From: Pelomonas baiyunensis
Lineage (GTDB): Bacteria > Pseudomonadota > Gammaproteobacteria > Burkholderiales > Burkholderiaceae_C
Length of the DNA stretch: 64,000 bases
Direction of reading: 5' to 3'
NCBI RefSeq assembly: GCF_043555935.1
Contig: NZ_JBIGIB010000001.1
Coordinates: 558,001 to 622,000, forward strand
Part shown: piece by piece, positions 35,386-45,102 of the stretch
Layout of the letters: each line of letters starts with the position of its first letter
How positions within the stretch are numbered: position 1 is the first letter of the stretch
Position numbers and translations under genes: made by a program
The notes under the pieces: model-generated
Database searches by the model: none
The model's input: the letters and a program-made list of their open reading frames with translations, nothing else
What the model was told of the DNA's origin: nothing

Positions 35386-38064
35386 ATGATCCCGAGCTCC
35401 CGCACCGCCCTGGCCGCTGCCGCGCTGATCGCGCTGACCGGCCTGGCCCAAGCCCAGACCCCGGCCGCACCTGCTGCGGCCGCCTCCGCCCCGGCCGCTG
35501 CCGCCCGCCCGCCCGCCGACCCGACGGCACCCAAGCCCTTCGCCGACGTCATCAAGGGCGCCACCGAGCAGCCCGGCCTCTTCCCGATTTGGCGCAAGGA
35601 CGAGAAGGTCTGGATCGAGATCCCGAAAGACGCCTTCCGCAAGCCCTTCCTGTTCAGCGTGAACGTGGCCAACGCCGTGGGCGAACGCGGCCTGTATGCC
35701 AGCCAGATGCTGGGCGACGAGCTGGCCGAGTGGCGCCGCATCGGCAACCAGGTGCAGCTGATTGCGCTGAACACCAAGTTCCGCTCCAGCCAGCCGGACA
35801 GCAAGCTCGCCATCGAGCAGGCCTTCTCGCCCAGCCTGATCGCCGGCGTGCCGGTGGCCAGCGCCGACCACCCGGACCGCAAGTCGGTTCTCGTGGATGC
35901 CTCCGGCCTGCTGCTGGGCGACATCCCGGGTTACTCCACGCGTCTGGAAATGGCCTACCGCCTGCCGTTCGCGCCGGACCGCGCCAACTCCTACATCGAA
36001 GCCACGCGGGCCGATGCACAGATTTCCACGCTGACCTCACGCGTGCACTTCGCCACCGCGCGCATTCCGGCGCCGCCGCTGGTGCCTGCGCCGGTGCCCA
36101 CGCCCACGCCACCGCAGGCCACGCCGGATGCGCGGTCGATGTTCTTCAGCTTCGTCTACAGCTTCCGCGCGCTGCCCGAGCAGCCCGCCGCGGTGCGCCA
36201 CGCCGACCCGCGCCTGGGTCACTTCACCGAGGCCTACAGCAACCTGGGCGATGACCTGAAGGCCAACCCCCGCGTGCACATGGTGGCCCGCTGGCGCCTG
36301 GAGAAGAAAGACCCGGCCGCAGCCCTGTCCGAGCCGGTTCAGCCCATCGTGTACTGGATGGACAAGAACATCCCGGCCAAGTACCGCGCGGCGGTGAAGG
36401 CGGGCATTGAAGAGTGGAACAAGGCCTTCGAGAAGATCGGCTTCAAGGACGCGGTGCAGGCCAAGCAGCAGCCTGACGACGCCGATTGGGACAACATGGA
36501 TTCCACCCACGCGTCGATTCGCTGGTTCACCGGTGCGGACGTGGGCTTTGCCATCGGCCCGAGCAACCGCGACCCGCGCACCGGCGAAATCCTGGACGCC
36601 GACATCGGCATGAGCGACGTGTTCGGCCGCGGCTCGCGCCGCCTGGCGACGGATGACGTGCTGGGCTGGCACGCGCATGAGGCCGGCGAGGCTGCATCCA
36701 GCAGCTGGATGGGCGAGCGCAGCCTGCGCCTGTCGGAGCAGCAGTGCCGCTACATGGCCGACCAGGCCCGCGAACTCGGCTTTGCGCTGGACCTGCTGGC
36801 CCTGCGCGATGGCCTGGACATGAACGGCCCCGAGGCCGAAGCGCTGGCGCAGGCCGTGATCAAGGATGTGGTGATGCACGAGGTGGGCCACACCCTGGGC
36901 CTGAAGCACAACTTCCGCTCGTCCACCACCGTCACGCAGGCGCAGCTCAAGGACAAGGCCTACACCGAGGCGCACGGTATTTCCAACTCGGTGATGGACT
37001 ACAACGCCTACAACCTGCCCCTCAAGGGCGAGCCCAAGGCCAGTCTGACCAACACCACGCTGGGCGCGTACGACTACTGGGCCATCGAGTACGCCTACAA
37101 GCCGATTGCCGCCGACCAGGAAGCCGCTGAGCTGGCCAAGATCGCGGCGCGCTCGACCGAACCGCAGCTGGCCTACGGCGACGACCTGGACCAAGGCGTG
37201 GGCGGCCCGTACGACGGCTTCGACCCCCGCACGAACCAGCGCGACCTGGGCGATGACCCGCTGGCCTACGCCAAAAAGCGCCTCAAGCTCAGCCAGGAGC
37301 TGTGGGAGCGCGTGCAGGCCCGCCCGGCCAACCTGGGCGACGACCCGCTGCGCAACCGCCGCTCGGTCAGCGAGTCCTTCCGCCAGTTGGTGATGACCGC
37401 CAACAACGTCAGCAAGTACGTCGGCGGCCTGCACGCCGAACGCACGGTGCCGGGCGTGACGCAAGGCCCGGCGTTCAAGCCGGTGGACAACGCCCAGCAG
37501 CGTGAGGCCCTGCGCTTCATCGCCAGCGGGCTGCTGTCCAGCGACTCGTTCAAGTTCAAGCCCGAGTTCCTGGCGGCGCAGACCGTGGACTACAACGAGT
37601 GGGACCGCGGCCTGCCGCTGTCCATTCCGGACGCCGTGGCCGTGGTGCAGGGGCGCGTGCTGGATCGCCTGATGTCGGCCAGCACCGCACGCCGCCTGAT
37701 CGAGCAGGCCAATTACCTGCCGGAGGCGCAACGCAAGGGCGCAGTGTCGCTGAGCGAGGTGTACGGCGCGCTGCAATCGGCCATCTTCAGCGAGCTGAAG
37801 ACGGGGGCTGAGATCGACCGCATGCGCCGCAGCCTGCAGCGCGAGTACATCAAGCGCCTGCAGGCCCAGCTGAACCGCTCCACCAATGGCGTGGCGGCAT
37901 ACGCCGACGCGTTTGCGCTGGCGCGCTGGCATGCCAACCAACTGGCGGGCGACTTGCGTGCGGCTTCGGCCAAGCCGGGCCTGTCCATCGAGACGCGGGC
38001 CCACCTGGCCGAGTCGCTGGAGCTGCTGAACAGCATGCTCAAGGCCACGCTGGTGCGCAGCTGA
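35386..38064 (+). CDS. Large exported zinc-dependent metalloprotease (DUF5117/DUF4953 type, 892 aa)
   Basis: Signal peptide (ALAAAALIALTGLAQAQT), Ala/Pro linker, then the DUF5118-DUF5117 region (residues about 40-300: FPIWRKDEKVWIEIPKDAF; RALPEQPAAVRHADPRLGHF). The metzincin-like catalytic domain has zinc motif HEVGHTLGLKH at 498-508, with a downstream Met-turn-like SVMDYNAYN. The family is periplasmic or secreted; substrates are unknown. No AGGAGG-type ribosome site is visible before the ATG. The gene is monocistronic, bounded by a divergent operon on the left and a strong terminator on the right. Confidence 0.92.
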   Translation: MIPSSRTALAAAALIALTGLAQAQTPAAPAAAASAPAAAARPPADPTAPKPFADVIKGATEQPGLFPIWRKDEKVWIEIPKDAFRKPFLFSVNVANAVGERGLYASQMLGDELAEWRRIGNQVQLIALNTKFRSSQPDSKLAIEQAFSPSLIAGVPVASADHPDRKSVLVDASGLLLGDIPGYSTRLEMAYRLPFAPDRANSYIEATRADAQISTLTSRVHFATARIPAPPLVPAPVPTPTPPQATPDARSMFFSFVYSFRALPEQPAAVRHADPRLGHFTEAYSNLGDDLKANPRVHMVARWRLEKKDPAAALSEPVQPIVYWMDKNIPAKYRAAVKAGIEEWNKAFEKIGFKDAVQAKQQPDDADWDNMDSTHASIRWFTGADVGFAIGPSNRDPRTGEILDADIGMSDVFGRGSRRLATDDVLGWHAHEAGEAASSSWMGERSLRLSEQQCRYMADQARELGFALDLLALRDGLDMNGPEAEALAQAVIKDVVMHEVGHTLGLKHNFRSSTTVTQAQLKDKAYTEAHGISNSVMDYNAYNLPLKGEPKASLTNTTLGAYDYWAIEYAYKPIAADQEAAELAKIAARSTEPQLAYGDDLDQGVGGPYDGFDPRTNQRDLGDDPLAYAKKRLKLSQELWERVQARPANLGDDPLRNRRSVSESFRQLVMTANNVSKYVGGLHAERTVPGVTQGPAFKPVDNAQQREALRFIASGLLSSDSFKFKPEFLAAQTVDYNEWDRGLPLSIPDAVAVVQGRVLDRLMSASTARRLIEQANYLPEAQRKGAVSLSEVYGALQSAIFSELKTGAEIDRMRRSLQREYIKRLQAQLNRSTNGVAAYADAFALARWHANQLAGDLRAASAKPGLSIETRAHLAESLELLNSMLKATLVRS

Positions 38065-38088
38065 CGCGCGGGGCATTGCCCCACTGCG

Positions 38089-38115
38089 AAGGCCGGCCAT
38101 GCGCCGGCCTTTTTT
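38089..38115 (+). terminator. Intrinsic terminator of the metalloprotease gene
   Basis: AAGGCCGGC and GCCGGCCTT pair around CATGC and are followed by a run of T residues (TTTT after the stem). It lies 24 bp after the stop codon and is a textbook Rho-independent terminator. Confidence 0.92.
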
Positions 38116-38166
38116 CATCCGCGCGTGCGCGGCCTAGGATGAGTGCCGTTTCATGAGGAGGGCGGC

Positions 38167-38580
38167 ATGGCCGATCCAGCGAAGTACAACGAGATCGGAG
38201 CGCAGAAGCTGCCCGGGCACTTGGGCATCCAAATCACCCGGGTCGAGCCGGGCGAGGTGCACGGCGAAATGACCGTGCGGCCCGAGCTGATGGCGCCGAA
38301 CGGCTTCCTGCACGCCGGCAGCGTGGTGACGCTGGCCGACACCTGCGCCGGCTACGGCTGCGTGGCCAGCCTGCCCGAGGGCGCGACGGGCTTCACCACG
38401 GTGGAGCTCAAGTCCAACCACCTGGGCACCGCGCGCGAGGGCCGGGTGACTTGCGTGGCCAAGGCCGTGCACCTGGGCAAGACGACGCAGGTGTGGGACG
38501 CGGTGGTGACGAACGCCACCACCGGCAAGACGATGGCGCTGTTCCGTTGCACGCAGATGGTGCTGTACCCGCAGGCCTGA
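38167..38580 (+). CDS. PaaI-like hotdog-fold thioesterase (137 aa)
   Basis: Acyl-CoA thioesterase of the PaaI/YdiI type. The hotdog core is clear: LGIQITRVEPGEVHGEMTVRPELMAPNGFLHAG with the conserved N-G-x-x-H-x-G motif, LADTCAGYGC containing the acidic catalytic position, TVELKSNHLGTA and a final strand MALFRCTQMVLYP. The ATG at 38167 follows GAGGAGGGCGG, a very strong ribosome site. It is a single-gene unit between two transcripts; substrate not predictable. Confidence 0.9.
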   Translation: MADPAKYNEIGAQKLPGHLGIQITRVEPGEVHGEMTVRPELMAPNGFLHAGSVVTLADTCAGYGCVASLPEGATGFTTVELKSNHLGTAREGRVTCVAKAVHLGKTTQVWDAVVTNATTGKTMALFRCTQMVLYPQA

Positions 38581-38622
38581 GCCGCTGAGCGCATCGGCCG
38601 CGGCGCGCGGCCTGCCGTGCAC

Positions 38623-39663
38623 TCAGCGGTCGTACGGGGTCAGTGTGTAGAAGTTGACCTGCACGCGGTCCGGCGGCGTGAAGCCGGTGTGCTCGAAGCG
38701 CAACGTGGTCGCATCCACCCGCCGTGGCCGCCCTGGAAAGCACAGCGAGACGATGTCTTGGGGCTGGGCTTTCACCACGTCCAGCGTGAAGCGGCCGATG
38801 GGCCCCTGCCAGTTGCGGGCCGTGCCCAGGATGTATTCCACATCGCGCAGGCTCATCTGCACCGAGGCCGCGCCCTGGCGCAGCAGGCGCTGCACGCCGG
38901 CGTCGATCGCTGCGCGTGCGCCCTCGTCCAGGCAGGCGCGGTCGGTGTGGTCGCCCCAGTGCGATGACACCGGTGGTGCTTTTGATCCTGGTTCTGCGTA
39001 TGTCCGGTCGAGCCCGTAAAAGGTGTAGATGCCGCCGGCGAATGGGGTGTAGGCGTGGCCCACGCGCACCGGTTGGCCGGGCGGAAAGGTCTGCGTCCAG
39101 TGGTAGGTGTCGGCCGTGCGGAGTTCGTCCGGCACGATGCCCGCGGCCTTCAGGCGCTTGCGCACAGCTGCCGGCCAGGGCTCGGGCTCGGGCCTCGTGC
39201 TGCAAAACGGCAGCGGCGCGGGCGCGAAGATCTGGGCCTCGCGGAGTCCGGCGGCCCGCAGTTGCTGCGTGACGTCCCGCGTGCCCATCAGCACCGACCG
39301 CACCCGCTGGGTGGGCACGGGCTGGCCGTTCACCTCGGTGTGCAGGCCTTCAACCGGCCTCTGGTTCAGGTCCAGCGCGCTTTCTGACAGGCAGTCGGGG
39401 TAGCTGGGTGTGGGGAAGGCCACCACGGTGCGCACCGCGCGGTCGGTGGTGTTGCGGTACACGTAGTCCACGCGCACCCGATCGGGCGAGATGACCAGGT
39501 GTTCCGACTCCATGCGAATCGACCGGGTCTGTGTGAACTCCAGCCCGCCCACGGCCACCCGAGCGGTGGTGTCGTTGGCGTGAGCGGTGAGGGCGGCGCC
39601 GATCCAGCCGCCCAGCCCGGCCGCAGCCAGGGTCAATGCGTGGCGGATTCGGGCGCGGCGCAC
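38623..39663 (-). CDS. Secreted DUF4424-like protein (346 aa)
   Basis: N-terminal signal peptide after a GTG start (RRARIRHALTLAAAGLGGWIGAALTAHAND). The body matches the DUF4424 family pattern: beta-rich N-terminal half with SEHLVISPDRVRVDYVYRNTTDRAVRTVVAFPTPSYP, DTYHWTQTFPPGQPVRVGHAYTPFAGG, and a C-terminal part with CFPGRPRRVDATTLRFEHTGFTPPDRVQVNFYTL. The GTG at 39663 lies four bases after the mpl stop and best fits the signal peptide; in-frame codons inside mpl were rejected. Function unknown; an extracytoplasmic location is inferred. Confidence 0.82.
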   Translation of the reverse strand: MRRARIRHALTLAAAGLGGWIGAALTAHANDTTARVAVGGLEFTQTRSIRMESEHLVISPDRVRVDYVYRNTTDRAVRTVVAFPTPSYPDCLSESALDLNQRPVEGLHTEVNGQPVPTQRVRSVLMGTRDVTQQLRAAGLREAQIFAPAPLPFCSTRPEPEPWPAAVRKRLKAAGIVPDELRTADTYHWTQTFPPGQPVRVGHAYTPFAGGIYTFYGLDRTYAEPGSKAPPVSSHWGDHTDRACLDEGARAAIDAGVQRLLRQGAASVQMSLRDVEYILGTARNWQGPIGRFTLDVVKAQPQDIVSLCFPGRPRRVDATTLRFEHTGFTPPDRVQVNFYTLTPYDR

Positions 39664-39667
39664 CGCT

Positions 39668-41044
39668 TCAGCGTGCAGCCAGGGCCTGCAGCAGCTTGTC
39701 GTGAATGCCGCCGAACCCGCCATTGCTCATGCACAGCAGGTGGTCGCCCGGCTTGGCGGCCTTGACGACGGCCTTCACCAGTTCGTCCACGTCGGCACCC
39801 ACCACGGCCTGGGCGCCCATGGGGGCCAGCGCCTCCTTGGCGTCCCAGCCCAAGCCCTGCTGGTTGCAGAAGGACAGGTCGGCCTCCTCCAGCGCCCAGG
39901 GCAACTGCGCCTTCATCGTGCCCAGCTTCATCGTGTTGGAGCGGGGCTCGAAGATGGCCAGGATGCGGTCGGCCGGGGCGATGCGGCGGCGCAGGCCGTT
40001 GAGGGTGGTGCGGATGGCGGTGGGGTGGTGGGCGAAGTCGTCGTAGACCTTGATGGCCCCGCCGTCGCGCTGAACCTCGCCCCGCAGCTCCATGCGGCGG
40101 CGCACGTTCTGGAACTCGGCCAGCGCCGCCGCCGACTGCTCGGGCGTCACGCCCACATGCTCGGCCGCGGCAATGGCGGCCAGGGCGTTGAGCTGGTTGT
40201 GCTCGCCGATCAGGTTCCACTCCACGCGGGCCACCTTGAGGCTGCCGCGCAGCACGTCGAACGCTTGCGGCTCGCCGCGTGCGCGCAGCATGCCGGCCTC
40301 TTCCTTCTTGGCGCCAAAGCGCTGCACCTCGCTCCAGCAGCCGCGGGCCACCACGCGCTGCAAGGCTTCTTCCCGCGCGTTCACCACCAGCCGGCCGCTG
40401 GCGGGCACGGTGCGCACGAGGTGGTGGAACTGGGTCTCGATGGCGGCCAGGTCGGGAAAGATGTCCGCGTGGTCGTGCTCGAGGTTGTTCAGGATGGCCG
40501 TGCGGGGGCGGTAGTGCACGAACTTGCTGCGCTTGTCGAAGAACGCGGTGTCGTACTCGTCGGCCTCGATGACGAACGGCGCGCCCTGGCCCAGTCGGGC
40601 CGACACGCCGAAGTTCTGCGGCACGCCGCCCACCAGGAAGCCCGGCTTCTGGCCGGCGTGTTCCAGGATCCACGCCAGCATCGAGGTCGTCGTCGTCTTG
40701 CCGTGCGTGCCGGCCACGGCCAGCACGTGGCGGCCTTGCAGCACGTGCTCAGCCAGCCACTGCGGGCCTGACACATAGGGCAGGCCGGCGTCCAGGATGG
40801 TTTCCATCAGCGGGAAGCGCTCGCCCCGCGTCACCACGTTGCCGATGACGAAGACGTCGGGCTTCAAGTCCAGCTGTTCCGCGCCGAAGCCGGTGATCAG
40901 CTCGATGCCCAGGGCCTCGAGCTGCGTGCTCATCGGGGGGTAGACGTTGGCGTCGCAGCCCGTGACCTTGTGGCCGGCTTCGCGGGCGAGGGCGGCCACG
41001 CCGCCCATGAAGGTGCCGCAGATGCCGAGGATGTGCAGATGCAT
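39668..41044 (-). CDS. mpl: UDP-N-acetylmuramate:L-Ala-gamma-D-Glu-meso-DAP ligase
   Basis: Peptidoglycan recycling ligase that attaches the salvaged tripeptide to UDP-MurNAc. The 458-residue protein is a Mur ligase: an N-terminal HILGICGTFMGGVAALAREAGHKVTGCDANVYPPMSTQL domain of the MurC/Mpl type, the ATP motif VAGTHGKTTTTSML (about 108-121), EADEYDTAFFDKRSKFVHYRP, LEHDHADIF and the C-terminal DDFAHHPTAIRTTL. The EYDTAFFD wording and GITCGT-like start distinguish Mpl from MurC. The hemL gene precedes it by 31 bp and DUF4424 follows after four bases. Confidence 0.96.
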   Translation of the reverse strand: MHLHILGICGTFMGGVAALAREAGHKVTGCDANVYPPMSTQLEALGIELITGFGAEQLDLKPDVFVIGNVVTRGERFPLMETILDAGLPYVSGPQWLAEHVLQGRHVLAVAGTHGKTTTTSMLAWILEHAGQKPGFLVGGVPQNFGVSARLGQGAPFVIEADEYDTAFFDKRSKFVHYRPRTAILNNLEHDHADIFPDLAAIETQFHHLVRTVPASGRLVVNAREEALQRVVARGCWSEVQRFGAKKEEAGMLRARGEPQAFDVLRGSLKVARVEWNLIGEHNQLNALAAIAAAEHVGVTPEQSAAALAEFQNVRRRMELRGEVQRDGGAIKVYDDFAHHPTAIRTTLNGLRRRIAPADRILAIFEPRSNTMKLGTMKAQLPWALEEADLSFCNQQGLGWDAKEALAPMGAQAVVGADVDELVKAVVKAAKPGDHLLCMSNGGFGGIHDKLLQALAAR

Positions 41045-41075
41045 GGCGATCAGCCCCGGGGCGGGGCGTGAGGGG

Positions 41076-42362
41076 TCAGCGCAGGGCCGTGCGGGCGGCG
41101 GCGAGGGTGGCGTCGAGGTCGGCGTCGCTGTGCGCGGCCGACACGAAGCCCGCTTCGTACAGGGCCGGGGCCAGGTAGACGCCGGCGTCCAGCATGGCGT
41201 GGAAGAAGCGGTTGAACCGATCCTTGTCCGTGCTCATGACGGTCGGGTAGTTCTGCGGCAATTCAGGCAGCAGGAAGAAGCCGAACATGCCGCCCTGGCT
41301 GTCGGCGCTGAACGGCACGCCGTTCTCGGCGGCCACGGCCGTCAGGCCGTCCACCAAGCGGCGGGTCTTTTGGCTCAGGGCGTCGAAGAAGCCGGGCTTC
41401 TGGATTTCTCGCAGCGTGGCCAGGCCGCATGCGGTGGCCACCGGGTTGCCCGACAAGGTGCCGGCCTGGTACACGCCCCCCAGCGGGGCGAGGTGCTGCA
41501 TCACGTCGCGCTTGGCGCCGAACGCGGCCAGCGGCATGCCGCCGCCGATGACCTTGCCGAAGACGGAAATGTCCGGCGCGAAGCCAGGAATCAGCTGCGC
41601 GTAGTGCCCTTGGGCGGAATGCAGGCCGACGCGAAAGCCCGTCATCACCTCGTCCAGCACCAGCAGCGCACCGTGCTGCGTGCACAGGCGCCGCAGCGCC
41701 GTCATGAACGGCACCGACGCGCGCACGAAGTTCATGTTGCCGGCAATCGGCTCCACGATGACGCAGCCCAACTCGGCGCCGTATTCGGCGAAGGCGGCTT
41801 CCAGCTGCTCGACGTTGTTGTATTCCAGCACGATGGTGTCTGCCGCGGCGCCCGGCGTGACGCCGGCGCTCGTCGGGTGGCCAAACGTGGCCAGGCCCGA
41901 CCCGGCCTTCACCAGCAAGGCGTCGGTGTGGCCGTGGTAGCAGCCCTCGAACTTGATGAACTTGGCCCGGCCGGTGGCGCCGCGGGCCAGCCGGATCGCG
42001 CTCATCGTGGCTTCGGTGCCCGAGCTGACGAGCCGCACCTGGTCCATGCTGGGCACGAGCTTCAGAATTTCTTCGGCGAGTTCGATCTCGCGCTCGGTGG
42101 GCGCACCGAAGGAAAAGCCCTCAACGGCCGCCTTCTGAACAGCCTCCAGCACGGCCGGGTAGCCGTGGCCCAGGATCATGGGGCCCCACGAGCCGATGTA
42201 GTCGATGTAACGCTGGCCTTCGGCGTCAAAGATGTAGGCGCCTTGCCCGCGGGCAATGAAACGGGGCGTGCCGCCGACGGCGCGGAACGCACGCACGGGC
42301 GAGTTCACGCCGCCCGGGATGACGCGCGCAGCGCGCTCGAAAAGCTCGGAATTGGTGGCCAT
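41076..42362 (-). CDS. hemL: Glutamate-1-semialdehyde 2,1-aminomutase
   Basis: PLP enzyme converting glutamate-1-semialdehyde to 5-aminolevulinate, the step after HemA. The 428-residue protein shows [28 protein letters not shown] at the start, [56 protein letters not shown] and the PLP-lysine motif [17 protein letters not shown]. The ATG at 42362 gives the conserved N-terminus but has no Shine-Dalgarno sequence: upstream bases on the coding strand read CGTCTCCTGTC. The thiD-like gene ends 19 bp upstream on the same strand. Confidence 0.97.
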   Translation of the reverse strand: MATNSELFERAARVIPGGVNSPVRAFRAVGGTPRFIARGQGAYIFDAEGQRYIDYIGSWGPMILGHGYPAVLEAVQKAAVEGFSFGAPTEREIELAEEILKLVPSMDQVRLVSSGTEATMSAIRLARGATGRAKFIKFEGCYHGHTDALLVKAGSGLATFGHPTSAGVTPGAAADTIVLEYNNVEQLEAAFAEYGAELGCVIVEPIAGNMNFVRASVPFMTALRRLCTQHGALLVLDEVMTGFRVGLHSAQGHYAQLIPGFAPDISVFGKVIGGGMPLAAFGAKRDVMQHLAPLGGVYQAGTLSGNPVATACGLATLREIQKPGFFDALSQKTRRLVDGLTAVAAENGVPFSADSQGGMFGFFLLPELPQNYPTVMSTDKDRFNRFFHAMLDAGVYLAPALYEAGFVSAAHSDADLDATLAAARTALR

Positions 42363-42381
42363 GACAGGAGACGTTGAAAAT

Positions 42382-43329
42382 TCAGTGCATGCGCCGCGGG
42401 TTCTTGGGCGGCATGTCGGGTTCGGGGTCGGGCTCGAACGCTGTCGGCGCCTGCCCGTCTTCTTCACCGGCCGGCAGGGCCCAGAAGAAGCGGTCGGGCA
42501 CCACGTTGCCCATGCCGGGGCGGAAGCCGGCGTCGAGGGACTGGTCCAGGAAGGACAGCGCTTCGCCGACCGCGGCGTGCAGCTCCGCGCCCACCGCCAG
42601 CAGGGCAGCCACGGCGGCCGACAGCGTGTCGCCCGCGCCGACGAAGGCGGTTTCGAAACGCTCGAACTTTTCGCCCGTGATCGGGCCTTGCGGGCTGGCC
42701 AGCACGTTGTCGATGTACTGGTTGGGCAACTGGATGCCGGTCACCAGCACGTGCTGCGCGCCGGACTGGGCGGCCGCCACGGCCAGTTCGCGGGCCGAGG
42801 GCGCGCGTTCGTTGTCCCAGTCGGGCAGCAGGAAGTCCGTCAGCGTCTTGTGGTTGCCCACCAGCAGCGCGGTTTGCGGCAGCACCAACTCGCGCAGCGC
42901 GTCGAGGTAGCTCTGCTGGTCGTCCTCTTCCATCCAGGCGACAGAAGGCAGGTAGGTGACCAGCGGTACGTCCGGGTAATCACTGAGCACCTCGGCCACG
43001 GCGCTCACGCCCTCGGCGTTGCCCAGGAAGCCGACCTTCCATGCCGTGACCGGCACGTCTTCGAGGATGTGGCGGGCCTGTTCAGCGACCACGTCAGCAT
43101 CCAGCGTGTGGTGCTCGAAGGTCTCGGCGGTGTCGCGCAGCACGACGGCGGTGACCACGGGCAGGCAGTGCGCGCCCATGGCGGCCACCGTCGACACGTC
43201 ACCCCCCAAGCCGCCGGCGCCGGTGGCGTCGCTGGCGTTGAAGCTCAGCATGCACGCGGGCGGAGGGCTCTCCTGGTCTTGCGCGGCGTCGTCGACCTCG
43301 GGGGCGTGGGGCAGGGAAGTTGGGCTCAT
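42382..43329 (-). CDS. thiD: Hydroxymethylpyrimidine/phosphomethylpyrimidine kinase family protein
   Basis: ThiD-family kinase of thiamin synthesis. Residues 25-290 align with the ribokinase-like fold: [40 protein letters not shown] (family SDPSGGAGIQAD region, here [12 protein letters not shown]), a central [11 protein letters not shown] and the anion-hole [19 protein letters not shown]. About 25 extra N-terminal and 30 Pro/Asp-rich C-terminal residues lie outside the family. The deviations from the SDPSGGAG motif make the exact substrate less certain. It is divergent from rubredoxin with 159 bp between starts; no clear riboswitch is present. Confidence 0.85.
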   Translation of the reverse strand: MSPTSLPHAPEVDDAAQDQESPPPACMLSFNASDATGAGGLGGDVSTVAAMGAHCLPVVTAVVLRDTAETFEHHTLDADVVAEQARHILEDVPVTAWKVGFLGNAEGVSAVAEVLSDYPDVPLVTYLPSVAWMEEDDQQSYLDALRELVLPQTALLVGNHKTLTDFLLPDWDNERAPSARELAVAAAQSGAQHVLVTGIQLPNQYIDNVLASPQGPITGEKFERFETAFVGAGDTLSAAVAALLAVGAELHAAVGEALSFLDQSLDAGFRPGMGNVVPDRFFWALPAGEEDGQAPTAFEPDPEPDMPPKNPRRMH

Positions 43330-43488
43330 GGGGGTGTTGGCGGGTGCGGCCGAAGAGTTGCCGCAAAGCGTGGAGTCTGCCGCTAATTGGGCGGTTCAGA
43401 CGTCCGGAGCACAGGCGTTTGCCCTCAGCATTGCGCTCGCAGCCCCTGGCTAGAATGAATCGATTGTAGTGAGCAAAGCCTATTTACC

Positions 43489-43662
43489 GTGAGCGAACCC
43501 AGTACCTGGATGTGCCTGATCTGCGGATGGATCTACGACGAAGCAACCGGTGATCCCGACCATGGCATCGCGCCTGGAACGGCCTGGGCCGATGTCGACA
43601 TGAACTGGACGTGCCCCGACTGCGGCGCACGCAAGGAAGACTTTGAGATGGTGCGCATCTGA
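43489..43662 (+). CDS. Rubredoxin (57 aa)
   Basis: Small redox protein with one iron in a Cys4 site: CLICGWIYDEATGDPDHGIAPGT and CPDCGARKEDFEMV give Cys9, Cys12, Cys42 and Cys45, the classic CxxCG...CPxCG arrangement. It starts with GTG (sequence SEPSTWMCLICGW follows), so it is easily missed. TAGAAT at 43451-43456 could be its -10, but no good -35 is seen. It sits just before pilG, as in many betaproteobacteria. The redox partner is unknown. Confidence 0.93.
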   Translation: MSEPSTWMCLICGWIYDEATGDPDHGIAPGTAWADVDMNWTCPDCGARKEDFEMVRI

Positions 43663-43715
43663 CGTGTTGGGCCTGCTGGCTTCACGTTTGAGCTGATGTT
43701 CCAAGGAGACGACGT

Positions 43716-44105
43716 TTGAGCGATCCAGCTTCCAGTGCAGGGCCTGCCCGCGTCCTGGTCATCGACGACAGCAACACCATCCGCCGCAGTGCCGAGATCT
43801 TCTTGAAGCAAGGCGGCCATCAGGTGGCGCTGGCTGAAGATGGTTTCGATGCTCTGGCCAAGCTGGGCGACTTTCATCCCGACCTCGTGTTCTGCGACAT
43901 CCTGATGCCCCGCCTGGATGGGTATCAGACCTGCGCCATCATCAAGCGCAACCCGCAGTTCTCGGGAGTGCCGGTGATCATGCTGTCGTCCAAAGACGGC
44001 TTGTTCGACAAGGCACGCGGTCGCATGGTTGGTTCGCAGGACTACCTCACCAAGCCGTTCACCAAAGACCAGTTGCTGCAGGCGGTGCTCCAGCATCGAC
44101 CCTGA
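43716..44105 (+). CDS. pilG: Pil-Chp response regulator PilG
   Basis: Single-domain CheY-like receiver of the type IV pilus chemosensory system, proposed to favour pilus extension. The 129-residue protein has the acidic pair IDDSNTIRRSAEIFLKQGG, phospho-acceptor Asp61 (LVFCDILMPRLDGYQ), a Ser in VIMLSSKDG and the Lys in DYLTKPFTK. It starts with TTG, supported by a strong AAGGAG ten bases upstream. It is the first of five pil genes in a row and lies 53 bp after rubredoxin. Confidence 0.94.
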   Translation: MSDPASSAGPARVLVIDDSNTIRRSAEIFLKQGGHQVALAEDGFDALAKLGDFHPDLVFCDILMPRLDGYQTCAIIKRNPQFSGVPVIMLSSKDGLFDKARGRMVGSQDYLTKPFTKDQLLQAVLQHRP

Positions 44106-44130
44106 TCAGCCCCATAAAGAGAGAACTGCC

Positions 44131-44496
44131 ATGAGCATCCACAACATTCTGCTGGTTGACGATTCCAAGACCGAACTGCACGCGCTGTCCGAAATGCTGG
44201 TCAAGCGTGGCTTTGAGGTTCGCACGGCTGAAAACGCCGAAGAGGCGATGAAGCGCCTGGCCGAGGCCAAGCCCGACCTGATCTTGATGGACGTCGTGAT
44301 GCCCGGCCAAAACGGCTTCCAGCTGACCCGCGCCATCACCCGTGATGAGCGCTATGCCGGTGTGCCCATCATCATGTGCACGAGCAAGGGCCAGGAAACC
44401 GACAAGGTTTGGGGCATGCGCCAAGGCGCGAGTGACTATGTCGTCAAGCCAGTCAAGGCGGACGAACTGATGGCCAAGATCAAGGCTCTCGGCTGA
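44131..44496 (+). CDS. pilH: Pil-Chp response regulator PilH
   Basis: Second CheY-like receiver (121 residues), proposed to oppose PilG and favour retraction. Features: HNILLVDDSKTELHALSEML, phospho-acceptor Asp54 in LILMDVVMPGQNGFQ, the Thr/Ser switch in IIMCTSKGQETD and the Lys in DYVVKPVKADEL. The ATG is preceded by AAAGAGAGAAC. It starts 25 bp after pilG and ends two bases before pilI. The tight PilG-PilH tandem is the hallmark of Pil-Chp clusters. Confidence 0.95.
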   Translation: MSIHNILLVDDSKTELHALSEMLVKRGFEVRTAENAEEAMKRLAEAKPDLILMDVVMPGQNGFQLTRAITRDERYAGVPIIMCTSKGQETDKVWGMRQGASDYVVKPVKADELMAKIKALG

Positions 44497-44498
44497 TC

Positions 44499-45029
44499 AT
44501 GGCCAACAAAACCGCCCTTCGGGAGTTGCAGCAGCGCCTGGCCGAGCGCATGCAGGCGGCCCGCGAGCAGACGCTGATTGCGAACTGGCTGGCTGTGGAC
44601 TGCGCGGGCGTGGGCCTGCTGTTCTCGTTGAAGCAGGCCAGCGAAATCTTCGCGCCGGTGCCGATCAAGCCGGTTCCGTACGCCAAGCCTTGGTTGGCTG
44701 GCGTGGCGAACCTGCGGGGTGGTTTGTTCACCGTGGTGGACCTGGCGGTGTACCTGGGGCTGCGCGACCCGGTCGTCGGCCGGCCCCTGACTTCCCAAAA
44801 TCGCCTGGTGTCGTTGGGCGCGGATCTCAACCTCAATTGTGCGTTGCTGGTGGATCGGTTGGCCGGTCTGCGCAGCGACGAGCAACTGCCGCTCGCGCCC
44901 GAGCAGCCGACAGGCCCGCGTCCTCGCTTTGCGGGCGCGGTGCGACGCGACGATGCGGGGCGCCTGTGGCAAGAAATCAATCTCGAAGCGCTTTCACGGC
45001 AGGAGAACTTCCTGCACATCGTGGCGTGA
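44499..45029 (+). CDS. pilI: CheW-like adaptor PilI
   Basis: CheW-domain protein linking the receptor PilJ to the kinase PilL. The 176 residues include the [48 protein letters not shown] core with the conserved GVANLRG motif, [12 protein letters not shown] and a C-terminal [19 protein letters not shown]. It begins two bases after pilH, so the pair is coupled. pilJ follows after 73 bp. Confidence 0.94.
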   Translation: MANKTALRELQQRLAERMQAAREQTLIANWLAVDCAGVGLLFSLKQASEIFAPVPIKPVPYAKPWLAGVANLRGGLFTVVDLAVYLGLRDPVVGRPLTSQNRLVSLGADLNLNCALLVDRLAGLRSDEQLPLAPEQPTGPRPRFAGAVRRDDAGRLWQEINLEALSRQENFLHIVA

Positions 45030-45102
45030 CGCAAGCATCCATAAACAAGTTCCGGGCCGCGTCAGGGTGCGGCCAACACAAACACTGAAGGACGAGGGTG
45101 AG

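Noticed and set aside
39664..39723. Longer form of the DUF4424 protein starting inside mpl
   Set aside because: It would precede the signal peptide with about 20 residues and bury it; GTG at 39663 fits export and spacing.
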